Shown piece by piece: positions 9,138 through 17,878 of a stretch of 64,000 nt of DNA; position 1 is the stretch's first letter, and every line of letters starts with the position of its first letter. Origin of the DNA: Paenibacillus sp. ACRRX. Lineage in GTDB: Bacteria; Bacillota; Bacilli; Paenibacillales; Paenibacillaceae. The stretch is taken from positions 1 to 64,000 of the forward strand of contig NZ_JAKRNK010000005.1 of assembly GCF_022346885.1 (NCBI RefSeq), in the 5' to 3' direction. The translations under genes and the position numbers were made by a program. Below the pieces are notes generated by a model. The model saw nothing but the letters and a program-made list of their open reading frames with translations, searched no databases and had not been told where the DNA came from.

Positions 9138-9761
9138 TCACTCTGGTCGTGTCAAAATAAACTTCTCTCCAAGCTTCGTGTAATCATGACCTGCCATACG
9201 GCTAATCGGATTCAGCTTCTCTGCTAAAATGCGGCCATTTTCATACACATCCTCCGCAATATGAAACCGAACAACCCGCGCTATCAATAGATCGCAGGCA
9301 GGCTGTTCGCCTGTCCCACCAAGAGGAATCACCTGTTCCAACCTGCATTCCATCCGAATCTTAGGTTCTTTAATGCCCGGTACAGCGACCAAATCACTTG
9401 GCACTGGGGTCAACTGTGTCCGATCAACCTCGCTCTCATCTGGAGCAAGATTGGCCGCTGTAAGGTTGACCTGCTCTATTATCGATTCATCTGTAATATG
9501 AATCACCAGTTCACCGCGATCAATCGCGTTTCTGGTCGTATCCTTGATTACGCCAGCTTTGCGCTGCACCGATATAGACAACAATGGTGGTTGGCTTGCC
9601 ACGATTGAGAAGTAACTGAACGGGGCAGCATTTAGCGTGCCCTCTTGCGACAGCGTCGTTACAAAAGCGATCGGCCGCGGAATGACACTCCCGATTAGCA
9701 ATTTGTAATTCTCATGATCGGTTTGCGCCGTTGGATCAATTGTAATCATCATATCCCCCAT
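9138..9761 (-). CDS. Flavin reductase-like, FMN-binding split-barrel protein
   Basis: A 207-residue member of the flavin reductase-like family: IGSVIPRPIAFVTTLSQEGTLNAAPFSYFS at residues 23-52 is the FMN-binding signature, and PPLLSISVQRKAGVIKDTTRN follows. Such proteins bind FMN and often supply reduced flavin or reduce quinones. It is the third gene of a minus-strand operon after a ring-cleaving dioxygenase and an esterase, which suggests a role in quinone or aromatic-electrophile detoxification; in Bacillus subtilis the corresponding mhq operon carries a nitroreductase instead. Several closely spaced ATG codons (9761, 9752, 9749) could start it. The exact substrate is unknown. Confidence 0.88.
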   Translation of the reverse strand: MGDMMITIDPTAQTDHENYKLLIGSVIPRPIAFVTTLSQEGTLNAAPFSYFSIVASQPPLLSISVQRKAGVIKDTTRNAIDRGELVIHITDESIIEQVNLTAANLAPDESEVDRTQLTPVPSDLVAVPGIKEPKIRMECRLEQVIPLGGTGEQPACDLLIARVVRFHIAEDVYENGRILAEKLNPISRMAGHDYTKLGEKFILTRPE

Positions 9762-9775
9762 TTGCTTGCACCTGC

Positions 9776-10393
9776 TTAATCTGCTGCAACGTATTCTTTA
9801 AACCAAGCAGCTGCTGCATCCACTTCCTGAGCTGTAAGCTGATGGCCGAATCGTTCCCAATGTACCTTAACAGTTGCACCCGCGCCTTCAAGCAGCACCT
9901 GCAGCTCCTCTGTTTCGTGTGGCGGGCAGAGCGGATCGTTGCTGCCCGCTCCGATGAAGATCGGCATTCCCGTCATATCCGGCAGTTCTACGCCGCGACG
10001 CGGTACCATTGGATGGTGAAGTATTGCCCCTGTTAAGGAGTCTGCATAGTGGAACAGCAAGCTGCCTGCGATATTAGCACCATTCGAATAACCGATCGCA
10101 ATTAAATGATTTCGATCAAATCCATATTGAAGTGCTGCCTCATCTAGAAAAGCATGGACCTCCTGCGTGCGTAATATGAGATCTTCTTCATCAAACACAC
10201 CTTCTGCCAGCCGTTTGAAGAATCGGGGCATGCCATTCTCCAGCACATTTCCTCTTAGGCTTAATACCGATGACTGTGGTGAAATAATAGTAGCCAGCGG
10301 TAGAAGATCACGTTCTGTTCCACCTGTACCATGGAATAGCACAAGCGTTGGTGCCGAGATATCCGTGCCTTTAATAAAAATGTGTTTCATCAT
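9776..10393 (-). CDS. Alpha/beta-hydrolase, MhqD-like carboxylesterase
   Basis: A 205-residue cytoplasmic serine hydrolase of the phospholipase/carboxylesterase group. The nucleophile sits in IGYSNGANIAG, the acid in GAGSNDPLCP and the base in RFGHQLTAQEV, giving a full Ser-Asp-His triad; the oxyanion HG is in VLFHGTGGTE. It overlaps the dioxygenase gene by four bases (ATGA), so the two are translationally coupled. The pair resembles mhqO-mhqD of Bacillus subtilis, which protect against methylhydroquinone and catechol. The physiological substrate is not proven for the family. Confidence 0.88.
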   Translation of the reverse strand: MMKHIFIKGTDISAPTLVLFHGTGGTERDLLPLATIISPQSSVLSLRGNVLENGMPRFFKRLAEGVFDEEDLILRTQEVHAFLDEAALQYGFDRNHLIAIGYSNGANIAGSLLFHYADSLTGAILHHPMVPRRGVELPDMTGMPIFIGAGSNDPLCPPHETEELQVLLEGAGATVKVHWERFGHQLTAQEVDAAAAWFKEYVAAD

Positions 10394-11346
10394 GATTGTT
10401 CCCCTTCCAATTCTCGCAACGTAATAGGTAGTAAGTTCGCTTCAATCTCAGCACGATGTGGTTCAAACCATGCTGGCAGCATCAATTGCTCGCCAAGCGC
10501 ATCTGCAGATTCGTCCTTTGAAAACCCTGGAGGATCTGTCGCAATCTCGAATAGTATTCCCCCGCCCTCGCGGAAGTAAATAGCATTAAAATATTGACGG
10601 TCGATCACAGGTGTTACCTGATATCCGTGCTGTTCCACTACGTCTCGCCATTGTTCATGCTGGGTATAGTCTGTCGCGCGCCACGCAATATGGTGGACGG
10701 TGCCTGCTCCGCCACTCCCCCAATCCATGCTGGCTCTTGGAACATCAATGATATTTCCGATATCGCCTGTGCCTCTATAACGAACATAACCAACATCTTC
10801 AGCAACCTTTTCCAGTCCAAGCACCTGCTCCAGCGCAATTATCGTTTGGCCCGGATTGACACTGTAAAGTACAGCCCCACCAAACCCCTTAATCGCTTTA
10901 TCGGTCGGTATACCACCAAACGACCACTTACTATTGACTCCTGCTTCACGCTCCACCAGTTCTAATTTTAATCCTTCATTATCTGTGAATTGTAAATAGC
11001 TTTCTGAAAATCTTGAACCCTTCATCATGGATATACCGAACTTGTGCAGCCGCTGCTCCCAAAAATCCATCGTACCAGGTGGAATAACATAGGAAGTAAC
11101 TCCAACCTGACCGCCGCCCACTCGACCCCGCCGCGACTCTGGCCATGGGAAAAACGTAATGATTGTGCCTGGACTTCCTGCTTCATTACCAAAATAGAGA
11201 TGATATACCTCAGTTGCATCAAAGTTAATTGTCTTTTTTACTAATCGAAGTCCAAGTACCCCTGCATAAAAATCTACGTTTGCTTGTGGGTCTCTTGCAA
11301 ATGCGGTGATATGATGAATTCCTGCTGTGTGTAAAGTCATCTTCAT
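10390..11346 (-). CDS. Ring-cleaving dioxygenase, MhqO-like
   Basis: A 318-residue protein made of two glyoxalase/bleomycin-resistance (vicinal oxygen chelate) halves. The first opens with GIHHITAFARDPQANVDFY and the second with AGTVHHIAWRATD, each giving a metal-ligand His; the final Glu ligand fits GGILFEIATD. Such enzymes are proposed to open hydroquinone or catechol rings using Fe(II). It is first in an operon with the esterase and the flavin reductase-like gene. An MhqR-type operator and strong promoter lie about 300 bases upstream. The ATG is preceded by AGGAGTGG. Confidence in the MhqO relationship is good; catalytic activity is inferred. Confidence 0.9.
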   Translation of the reverse strand: MKMTLHTAGIHHITAFARDPQANVDFYAGVLGLRLVKKTINFDATEVYHLYFGNEAGSPGTIITFFPWPESRRGRVGGGQVGVTSYVIPPGTMDFWEQRLHKFGISMMKGSRFSESYLQFTDNEGLKLELVEREAGVNSKWSFGGIPTDKAIKGFGGAVLYSVNPGQTIIALEQVLGLEKVAEDVGYVRYRGTGDIGNIIDVPRASMDWGSGGAGTVHHIAWRATDYTQHEQWRDVVEQHGYQVTPVIDRQYFNAIYFREGGGILFEIATDPPGFSKDESADALGEQLMLPAWFEPHRAEIEANLLPITLRELEGEQS

Positions 11347-11481
11347 CCACTCCTTATTTTATATCGTGCGGTGATAGCTTCCTGATGTGATACTCAGAGC
11401 TGTAGTATCTGTGAAGCACATTTTGGTGATATCTATCTCCTTGTTTCTTGTATCAGCCTAAAAAAATATTCCCATTCCTAC

Positions 11482-11499
11482 ATTCTCGATATCAAGATT
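11482..11499 (-). promoter_or_regulatory. Second MhqR-box-like palindrome
   Basis: TCTCGA-TA-TCAAGA (11484-11497) is an imperfect palindrome that matches the Bacillus subtilis MhqR box, as I recall it, at about 13 of 18 positions. It lies within the putative leader, 138 bases before the dioxygenase start, and overlaps a TTGATA on the minus strand that could be a second -35. Confidence 0.4.
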
Positions 11500-11640
11500 T
11501 CTAATATACATGATCTCCGAGCGAAATCGTTCGAGCTGTATCATCTTGTAGTTCTGGATTGAATCGCAGCATAGGTATAAACTGTTCTTATTTCTTAAAT
11601 TTAATGCTTGCTTCTCTTTTATATATATCTTTATTCTATT

Positions 11641-11681
11641 TATCTTGAATTAAAGATATATGATTTACGGACTATTGTCAA
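11641..11681 (-). promoter_or_regulatory. Promoter of the dioxygenase operon with MhqR-type operator
   Basis: On the minus strand TTGACA (11676-11681) and TATCTT (11653-11658) are separated by exactly 17 bases. The -10 lies inside an 18-bp near-palindrome (11641-11658, arms TATCTTTAA and TTCAAGATA) that agrees at about 15 of 18 positions with the MhqR box known from Bacillus subtilis mhq promoters. A MarR-type repressor bound there would block initiation until quinones inactivate it. No MarR/MhqR gene is present in this window. Confidence 0.75.
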
Positions 11682-11768
11682 CCCTCACGTTGGGAAATAG
11701 TCCAATCCTCCTCTATTCTTGATCTTCTCCCCGGATAGCTCCATCCAGCAATACCAAGCAAATCAATA

Positions 11769-11807
11769 AAGCCGCCAACCCTACTTTCTCAGTAGAGTTG
11801 GCGGCTT
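11769..11807 (-). terminator. Terminator of the NRPS-like gene
   Basis: Eleven-bp arms AAGCCGCCAAC (11769) and GTTGGCGGCTT (11797) form a strong hairpin 60 bases past the stop. The stem ends in a moderately T-rich tail on the minus strand; it may also work in the other direction. Confidence 0.75.
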
Positions 11808-11866
11808 CAATACTTCATCTTATAGATGGAGGGTATAGCCTCTTCGTCAACCTCTTGACGGCTGGA

Positions 11867-14800
11867 TTAGCCCTGCGGGAAATAACCAACCGCAACAGCA
11901 TGTTCAATCATCCGTCGAATAAAGCCTTCATCGACAGGCGCACATTCGACCTCTGTCTCAGCGAGAGCTGCTGCCGTATGCATACAGCCATAACGGTAGT
12001 TGGAGTTCTTGGCTCCGTCCCCTTCCAACTGAGCCATGGCAAGATGCAGAGCTTCTGTATCCTTAGGGATCGCAGCGTCAAACAGCCAGTTGCTGTACGC
12101 GTTAAACTTCATTAGTTCTACGTCGTATCCACAGCGATTAATAAGTTCAATAAAGTCAGCGTACAATACTTGCTGGGGATTACAAATATGGAATACTTGG
12201 CCGATCGTGTCTGGTCTTAACGCTAAAGCCACAATCGATTGACTTGCATAATCAATCGGTGTAAAGTCCACATACCAATTTGCTTGTGGCGCCTTCCCAA
12301 GCAACAGCATCGCTTTGATCATACGATAAAACGCGTTGCTGTCGATATTTTTCTGGAAGCGGCCATGCTCCGAATGACAAGTCAAATTACCGGCGCGGTA
12401 AATATTAACCGCTGCCCCTTGTTTAGCGGCAGCAAACAACAGTTTCTCCGCTTCCAGCTTGCTATTCGTGTATACATTCTCCGCAGCAAGATCGGTTGCA
12501 AGCCCCTGCTCCTGCAACGCTGCATCCCACTTGCCTTCAAGTGCCAAATCCTCTGGTATGCCCATCGTTGACACGTGGTGGAACCGGACACCCTGCTTCG
12601 CCATAGCCATATCCAGCAAGAACTTCGTACCTGCCACATTGGTCTTCGCGAATTGCGCGACATCTCCGAAGTGACGTACATCTGCCGCACTATGAATGAT
12701 CGTATCGACACATGAACGCAGCAAGTCTTGATCGTCCTCGGACAGCCCTAAATGATCGCGCTCTAAATCACCTTCAACAGCTTGTACACGATCTTTCATA
12801 AGAGTTGCAACCGTCTCGCCGAAATACTGCTTCATCGTATCCTGTAACCGACTGAGGCTTGCACCTGGCGTCGATGGTCTGACTAAGCAGTATACTGTGG
12901 CATCTGTTCGTTTCAATAGTTCGAATAAGATATGGGATCCCAAGTATCCCGTTGCTCCAGTTAACAAAACATGCTGCGGCTGCTTAAAGTCCTGTGCATC
13001 AAGTTGGCTTTCTAACCGGACAGGATGCTCATTCAAATCCGTTATGATCCACTCCGCTGACTGCTCTTCTTCCGTCACGCTGGACAACTCCGAAAGGATC
13101 TGTACACGCTCTGCTAATTCACTAAGCAGCTTATATTGGAAGAAATCGTTGATTCGCAGATTCGGAAAATGCGGCTTGAGCAGCGCCAGAACGTGAATAA
13201 CACGCAAAGAGTCTCCGCCTACCTCAAAGAAGTTGTCATGGATGCCAATCGGCTTTACATGCAGCACCTGCTCCCACGCTTCCGCAATTTTGCGCTGCGT
13301 TTCATTTACTGGCGCAACGTATACACGCTCTGCCAGCTGCTGCTGTTCGATCTGCATCGCTGCCAATCCCTTGCGGTCAATTTTACCGGTTGGCGAAATC
13401 GGCATCCCCTCTAGTTGTGTCATATATTTCGGCACAAAATAGGAAGGCAGCTTATCTGCTAAGAATAGTCGTACATCTGCAATGGATACCTGTGATTGAT
13501 CCTTGGTCGTAAAGAAAGCAGCAAGGACATTTTGATCCTCATCGTCTTTCTTCGCAACAATAGCCACGTCCTGGACATTTGGATATTGAGCCAACTTATC
13601 TTCAATTTCCCCGATCTCGATCCGATGTCCACGAATTTTAATTTGTGAATCCTTACGTGTCACATACTCAATCGTCCCGTCAGCCAACAATCGCGCAATA
13701 TCACCCGATTTGTATACGAGCTCACTTGCCTCAAACGGACTGGCCACAAATGACTGCTCCGTACGCTCAGGCTGATTTAAATATCCTTTGGCAAGCCCAA
13801 CCGTTGAAATATATATTTCACCAGGCACATTAACAGGACAAAGCTGATCATTTTCATTTACAATATACACTTTATAATTGCTAATCGGCTTCCCGATCGG
13901 AATATTGCTTAAAGTTTCCGGTACTAACTCACTCACTTTATGTGTAGTTGTACAAACCGTACACTCCGTTGGTCCATAGACGTTTACAATCTCGATCTGC
14001 TCACCGAACTTACGCTGGAATGCACGAACCTGCTCGCCATAAAGTGCTTCGCCCGCAACCGTAATCAGCTTTACTTTGGACAGCTTCTTGTACCCTTCAT
14101 CTGACAGGTGTGCCGCCAATTGATTAAAGAACACTGTCGGCAGGATCGTAATGATCGTCGTATTGGTCCGCGCAATGGCCTCTGCAAACTCCTCCACAGA
14201 GACACGTTCTTCAGCGGACAGTAGGTACAAATGCGCGCCAAAGAACAATGCGCCTACCGTATCCCAAACCGATGCGTCAAAGCTGTAGGTCGCAAATTGG
14301 GTCAACACCTCATGCTCATTAATGTGGCAATCCTGCTGTACAACAAACCCGAGATTGACAACACCTTTATGGGCAATAAGTGCACCTTTGGGCTTGCCCG
14401 TCGAACCTGATGTGTAAATGATGTAGGCGAGATCATCAGACTGAACATCTACTGCCGGATCAGCAGACGAATACACGCTCAGGTCAGCATCAATATGAAC
14501 AAGTTCCTTTACCGTCGAGATCGTGGATGATAAATGTGCAGCCTTATCCGCAAATTGTACTTTCGTCACAATAAAAGCAGATTTCGTATCCTCCACGATG
14601 TATTGATTACGTTCCTCTGGATGTTCTGGGTCAACTGGAACATACGCGCCGCCAGCCTTCATTATGCCTAACAAACTAATGACTGTCTCCAGACTCCGAT
14701 CCATGTAAATCGTCACAAAGTCACCTTTGCGCAATCCCTTGGCTAGCAGCATGTGAGCGACCTGATTCGCACGGGCATTTAACTCTGCATAGGAATAACT

Positions 14801-15538
14801 AGCTTCGAGCGATGAAATAGCCGTTCGTGATGCAAATCTGTTCACTGCAGCCTCAAACATGCCATGAATGGTCTGCTCTGTAGGATAATCAACGTAGGTA
14901 TTGTTTAACTGCCCGTACACCTTATGATCATCCTCAGTCAAAATATCAAAGCCACCAATTAGCACCTTCGGATCATTAATGACCGCATCAAGCACTTTAC
15001 TGAAATAGACAGCATACCGCTCAACGGTTGCACGCTGCAGCAAAGACTGATCATATCGAATATTTAGCAAGAACTGCTGCTTAGCCGTATGAACGTTCCA
15101 TTCAATAATCGGTTTAACATCACGACTTGATTGTGCATTTACCTGAAACACACTATCTGTTTCTGAAGATTCATGCAACAATGGGCTGCTTGCCAACTGG
15201 CCTTGTATGAAGTCCGTCAGAGCTTGGAACGTCTGCCCGCCTTCCAGCGTAGCAAACACTGCGCTCAAGGGTCTCTCCATACTATTGGTAGCCACCATCA
15301 GCTCTTTTTCACCCGATATCCGGTATACCCATACCATATATGCAGCCGTTAACAAAGCGTGAAGCTGGCCTGCTTGAGTTGCAGCAGCCAGCTTGCCATT
15401 CCACTTTCCAGAAAAATCAAAGGATACCTCAGTATAATCGTAAGTACGCAAATGTCTTGCCGCATCCAAAGGGACTTGCAGCATAGGCAGTATGGTATTT
15501 TTGTCAAGTGTATTTGGTTTCATAGAAGTTGCGATCAT
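11867..15538 (-). CDS. NRPS-like enzyme: partial condensation - adenylation - carrier - thioester reductase
   Basis: A 1223-residue single-module enzyme. Residues 1-190 resemble only the C-terminal lobe of a condensation domain; the HHxxxDG lobe is absent. An adenylation domain follows (about 200-730) with A3 YTSGSTGKPKG, A5 NVYGPTEC, A7 YKSGDIARL and A10 PTGKIDRKG. A carrier domain has FFEVGGDSLRV at its phosphopantetheine Ser. The C-terminus is a reductase with Rossmann motif LTGATGYLGSHI and catalytic YTNSK, expected to release the thioester as an aldehyde with NAD(P)H. By comparison with GrsA the pocket residues read about D-A-W-T-T-A-V-V-C-K, close to phenylalanine-type codes. The likely output is an amino-acid aldehyde that may cyclise or condense. 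GGAGG precedes the ATG. It lies 85 bases after a chemoreceptor gene with no clear terminator between. Confidence 0.92.
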   Translation of the reverse strand: MIATSMKPNTLDKNTILPMLQVPLDAARHLRTYDYTEVSFDFSGKWNGKLAAATQAGQLHALLTAAYMVWVYRISGEKELMVATNSMERPLSAVFATLEGGQTFQALTDFIQGQLASSPLLHESSETDSVFQVNAQSSRDVKPIIEWNVHTAKQQFLLNIRYDQSLLQRATVERYAVYFSKVLDAVINDPKVLIGGFDILTEDDHKVYGQLNNTYVDYPTEQTIHGMFEAAVNRFASRTAISSLEASYSYAELNARANQVAHMLLAKGLRKGDFVTIYMDRSLETVISLLGIMKAGGAYVPVDPEHPEERNQYIVEDTKSAFIVTKVQFADKAAHLSSTISTVKELVHIDADLSVYSSADPAVDVQSDDLAYIIYTSGSTGKPKGALIAHKGVVNLGFVVQQDCHINEHEVLTQFATYSFDASVWDTVGALFFGAHLYLLSAEERVSVEEFAEAIARTNTTIITILPTVFFNQLAAHLSDEGYKKLSKVKLITVAGEALYGEQVRAFQRKFGEQIEIVNVYGPTECTVCTTTHKVSELVPETLSNIPIGKPISNYKVYIVNENDQLCPVNVPGEIYISTVGLAKGYLNQPERTEQSFVASPFEASELVYKSGDIARLLADGTIEYVTRKDSQIKIRGHRIEIGEIEDKLAQYPNVQDVAIVAKKDDEDQNVLAAFFTTKDQSQVSIADVRLFLADKLPSYFVPKYMTQLEGMPISPTGKIDRKGLAAMQIEQQQLAERVYVAPVNETQRKIAEAWEQVLHVKPIGIHDNFFEVGGDSLRVIHVLALLKPHFPNLRINDFFQYKLLSELAERVQILSELSSVTEEEQSAEWIITDLNEHPVRLESQLDAQDFKQPQHVLLTGATGYLGSHILFELLKRTDATVYCLVRPSTPGASLSRLQDTMKQYFGETVATLMKDRVQAVEGDLERDHLGLSEDDQDLLRSCVDTIIHSAADVRHFGDVAQFAKTNVAGTKFLLDMAMAKQGVRFHHVSTMGIPEDLALEGKWDAALQEQGLATDLAAENVYTNSKLEAEKLLFAAAKQGAAVNIYRAGNLTCHSEHGRFQKNIDSNAFYRMIKAMLLLGKAPQANWYVDFTPIDYASQSIVALALRPDTIGQVFHICNPQQVLYADFIELINRCGYDVELMKFNAYSNWLFDAAIPKDTEALHLAMAQLEGDGAKNSNYRYGCMHTAAALAETEVECAPVDEGFIRRMIEHAVAVGYFPQG

Positions 15539-15623
15539 GTACGTTTGCCTCCAACACCTTATCTCTAATATAGGCTTCTCTTTTTTTATAGTTGAAAGTT
15601 AATGGCCATGTTGCTAGTCCAGA

Positions 15624-17402
15624 TTACTTTGAATCCTCATCTGCATTCGTATCTTTGCTCACATGGAACTTCGTAATCAAATCTTCCAGCTGTTCGGACA
15701 GCTTAGTTAATCGATTCGATTCATGTAAGATAGAAGACATGGATGCCGTCTGTTCTTCCACGGTAGAGGTAATGGCGCTGCTGTTCTCCGCAGTTGTTTG
15801 CGCAGTCGCCAGCAATTCTTGAACGGTTGCAGTCAGCTCTTCTGTTCCTGCTGAAATTTCTTCCGTAGCACTGGAGACATCTTGAATTTGCCCAGTTACC
15901 GCTTTGGTCGCATTTAAAATATCATTAAAGAGACGTCCCGTTTGTTCTGTAATCACGATTCCCATTTGCACATCTTGTGTGCCTTTCTCCATCGCCTTAA
16001 CTGCATTTACGATTTCCAACTGAATCTCGCTGATCAGTTCCGCAATTTGCTTCGCGGAATTTTCCGATTGCTCGGCCAGTTTGCGAACTTCTCCTGCAAC
16101 GACCGCAAAGCCTTTGCCATGTTCACCTACACGTGCCGCCTCAATGGATGCGTTTAGCGCCAGCAGATTGGTCTGGCTTGAGATTCCGGTAATGATATGT
16201 AATATATCTCCAATTTCATTTGAGCGGCCTTCCAATGTCTTAATGGCTTTGGACGTATGATCGACAGATTTCGTAATCAATCCCATCTGTGTCGCAACTT
16301 GTTGTACAATTTCGTTCCCCTTGAGCGACTTTTCCTCCATCGCATATGCTTCATCAGACACTGTTGAAGAACTGCTTGCGATCGTTTGAATAACAGTGGC
16401 CATCTCAGCCATCGCACGCGCACTGTCTGTTGTTGCTTGCTCCTGCATATGAATGCCTTGCGATACTTCTTGCATATTTTTCGTTATAACGTTAGCTCGC
16501 TGCGTGTTCTCTTCTGTAATCGCCAGCAGCCCTCTCGCCGATTCCGTCACTTCGACCGACGTCTGCTGTACTTTTACGATCATATCGCGGATTTTAAGCA
16601 CCATTTCGTTAAATCTCTCATTTACGACACCAAGATCATCTTTGCCTGTATTAATCTGAACGTCGAAATTACCATTACTGACTTCTGCTATACCTTTAAT
16701 CAGATCTTTAATTGGTGACAACGTGAGTCGTACAATGTAATACTGAATAACTAACACCACAACCAGAAGAACAAGCAAAATAAACAATCCGTTCCAAAGG
16801 AGTCGTTGAAGGCCTTCTGGCACCATGCTTGCATCCGCATCAACTGCAAAGTAAGCGAAAATTTTACCGCTTGAATCTTGGAGTGGGTAAGCGATCGTAG
16901 TCCAAGTACCAAACATGTCTGAGTAGAAGCTAGTAAATGTAGGCTCTCCTGATTCCATCATCTTGCCCAGTGCTTTGGCAACTTCTCCTGGCTGTTCGTA
17001 CAGATCCCCGATATTCACATTATTTTTCTTGAAATCTTCCATTAAATTGTTAGGCATTGCCACTAGAGAGGTTTTGTTACCATCCTGAAGTTCGACGCCG
17101 AACACATAAGCCTGTGCAATGTTAGGGTTATACTTGGATACTTCACTTAAATACTTGCGAAGCTTTGTTTGTATAGGTCCATCGTAATCCTTCTCTTGAA
17201 TAGCAGCCGCTATCGCTTTCGTATCAAGACCTTTGACCCAGTTATCAGTCACCGTTTCGATCTGTTTGTGCAACTGATCCGTTAATGTGTACTCCGTATT
17301 CAAATAGTTGACCGTGATGAGAATCGTACCGATTAAAATGATGTTTACGGAGGTTAATAATAAGTTTTTCACAAAAAATGACATGCTTTTCAGTCTATTC
17401 AC
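15624..17402 (-). CDS. Methyl-accepting chemotaxis protein
   Basis: A 592-residue chemoreceptor unlike the one at 75-2210. A first membrane helix begins near residue 10 (FVKNLLLTSVNIILIGTIL), a Cache-like extracellular region of about 160 residues follows, then a second helix rich in Leu/Val, a HAMP region and the signalling domain with tip QTNLLALNASIEAARVG. The frame opens 44 codons earlier, but only the GTG at 17402 has a proper AGGAG (8 bases), so I start there. It precedes the NRPS-like gene on the same strand with only 85 bases between, and no terminator is visible in the gap, so cotranscription is plausible. Confidence 0.93.
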   Translation of the reverse strand: MNRLKSMSFFVKNLLLTSVNIILIGTILITVNYLNTEYTLTDQLHKQIETVTDNWVKGLDTKAIAAAIQEKDYDGPIQTKLRKYLSEVSKYNPNIAQAYVFGVELQDGNKTSLVAMPNNLMEDFKKNNVNIGDLYEQPGEVAKALGKMMESGEPTFTSFYSDMFGTWTTIAYPLQDSSGKIFAYFAVDADASMVPEGLQRLLWNGLFILLVLLVVVLVIQYYIVRLTLSPIKDLIKGIAEVSNGNFDVQINTGKDDLGVVNERFNEMVLKIRDMIVKVQQTSVEVTESARGLLAITEENTQRANVITKNMQEVSQGIHMQEQATTDSARAMAEMATVIQTIASSSSTVSDEAYAMEEKSLKGNEIVQQVATQMGLITKSVDHTSKAIKTLEGRSNEIGDILHIITGISSQTNLLALNASIEAARVGEHGKGFAVVAGEVRKLAEQSENSAKQIAELISEIQLEIVNAVKAMEKGTQDVQMGIVITEQTGRLFNDILNATKAVTGQIQDVSSATEEISAGTEELTATVQELLATAQTTAENSSAITSTVEEQTASMSSILHESNRLTKLSEQLEDLITKFHVSKDTNADEDSK

Positions 17403-17702
17403 CTGGTTCACTCCTATAATGTTTTGACTTGATGACAGCTCCTTGTTGATTTGGCACATCGCTCTCCAATCTATATTTCCGTAATGAAATGAAAATGAAA
17501 AATGAAAAAGTATATTCAGTATATATTTCGACATTTTTCTACCAAACTTAATAGTTAGGACAAATTTAATGTGAAATATTTTTCATATGATCACTTTTTA
17601 CTATAACACATAGTTATAAAGACCTGTTATTCCAGGCCGGTGAACTCTAGATCAATATTAGCAATATAAATAGGCTATTATCTTCACTTTCTATATGCGC
17701 AC
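17403..17702. other. Gene-free upstream region of the second chemoreceptor
   Basis: AT-rich, with no credible frame. It must carry the minus-strand promoter of the chemoreceptor, but I could not pick out one convincing -35/-10 pair. Confidence 0.4.
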
Positions 17703-17747
17703 AAAAAACCAATGTTTATCAGGAGAAATTCCTGGTAAACATTGGTT
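17703..17747 (-). terminator. Terminator after tRNA-Leu
   Basis: A long inverted repeat (arms AACCAATGTTTA and TAAACATTGGTT, extended by CAGGA/TCCTG) ends in TTTTTT on the minus strand, about 45 bases past the tRNA 3' end. Confidence 0.85.
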
Positions 17748-17792
17748 TGAAGTTGGAATATATACAATACGTACATCATTTGTCGAAAATTA

Positions 17793-17878
17793 TGGTGCGG
17801 TAGAGAGGACTCGAACCTCCACGGGCATACGCCCACTACCCCCTCAAGATAGCGTGTCTGCCATTCCACCACTACCGC
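17793..17878 (-). tRNA. tRNA-Leu (GAG)
   Basis: Complete cloverleaf on the minus strand with encoded CCA. The anticodon stem CTATC/GGTAG encloses loop TTGAGGG (anticodon GAG); the T loop is GGTTCGAGTCC and a long variable arm is typical of leucine tRNA. A nearly identical copy is at 22970-23055. Confidence 0.93.

Larger units (their letters stand above)
11347..11866. other. Gene-free region: mhq-type operon leader and promoter, NRPS gene terminator
   Basis: No credible coding frame. Reading leftwards it holds the promoter and box at 11641-11681, a second box-like palindrome at 11482-11499, and then about 135 bases of leader before the dioxygenase ATG. On the right it holds the terminator of the NRPS-like gene at 11769-11807. 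No further structure was recognised in the leader. Confidence 0.5.
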
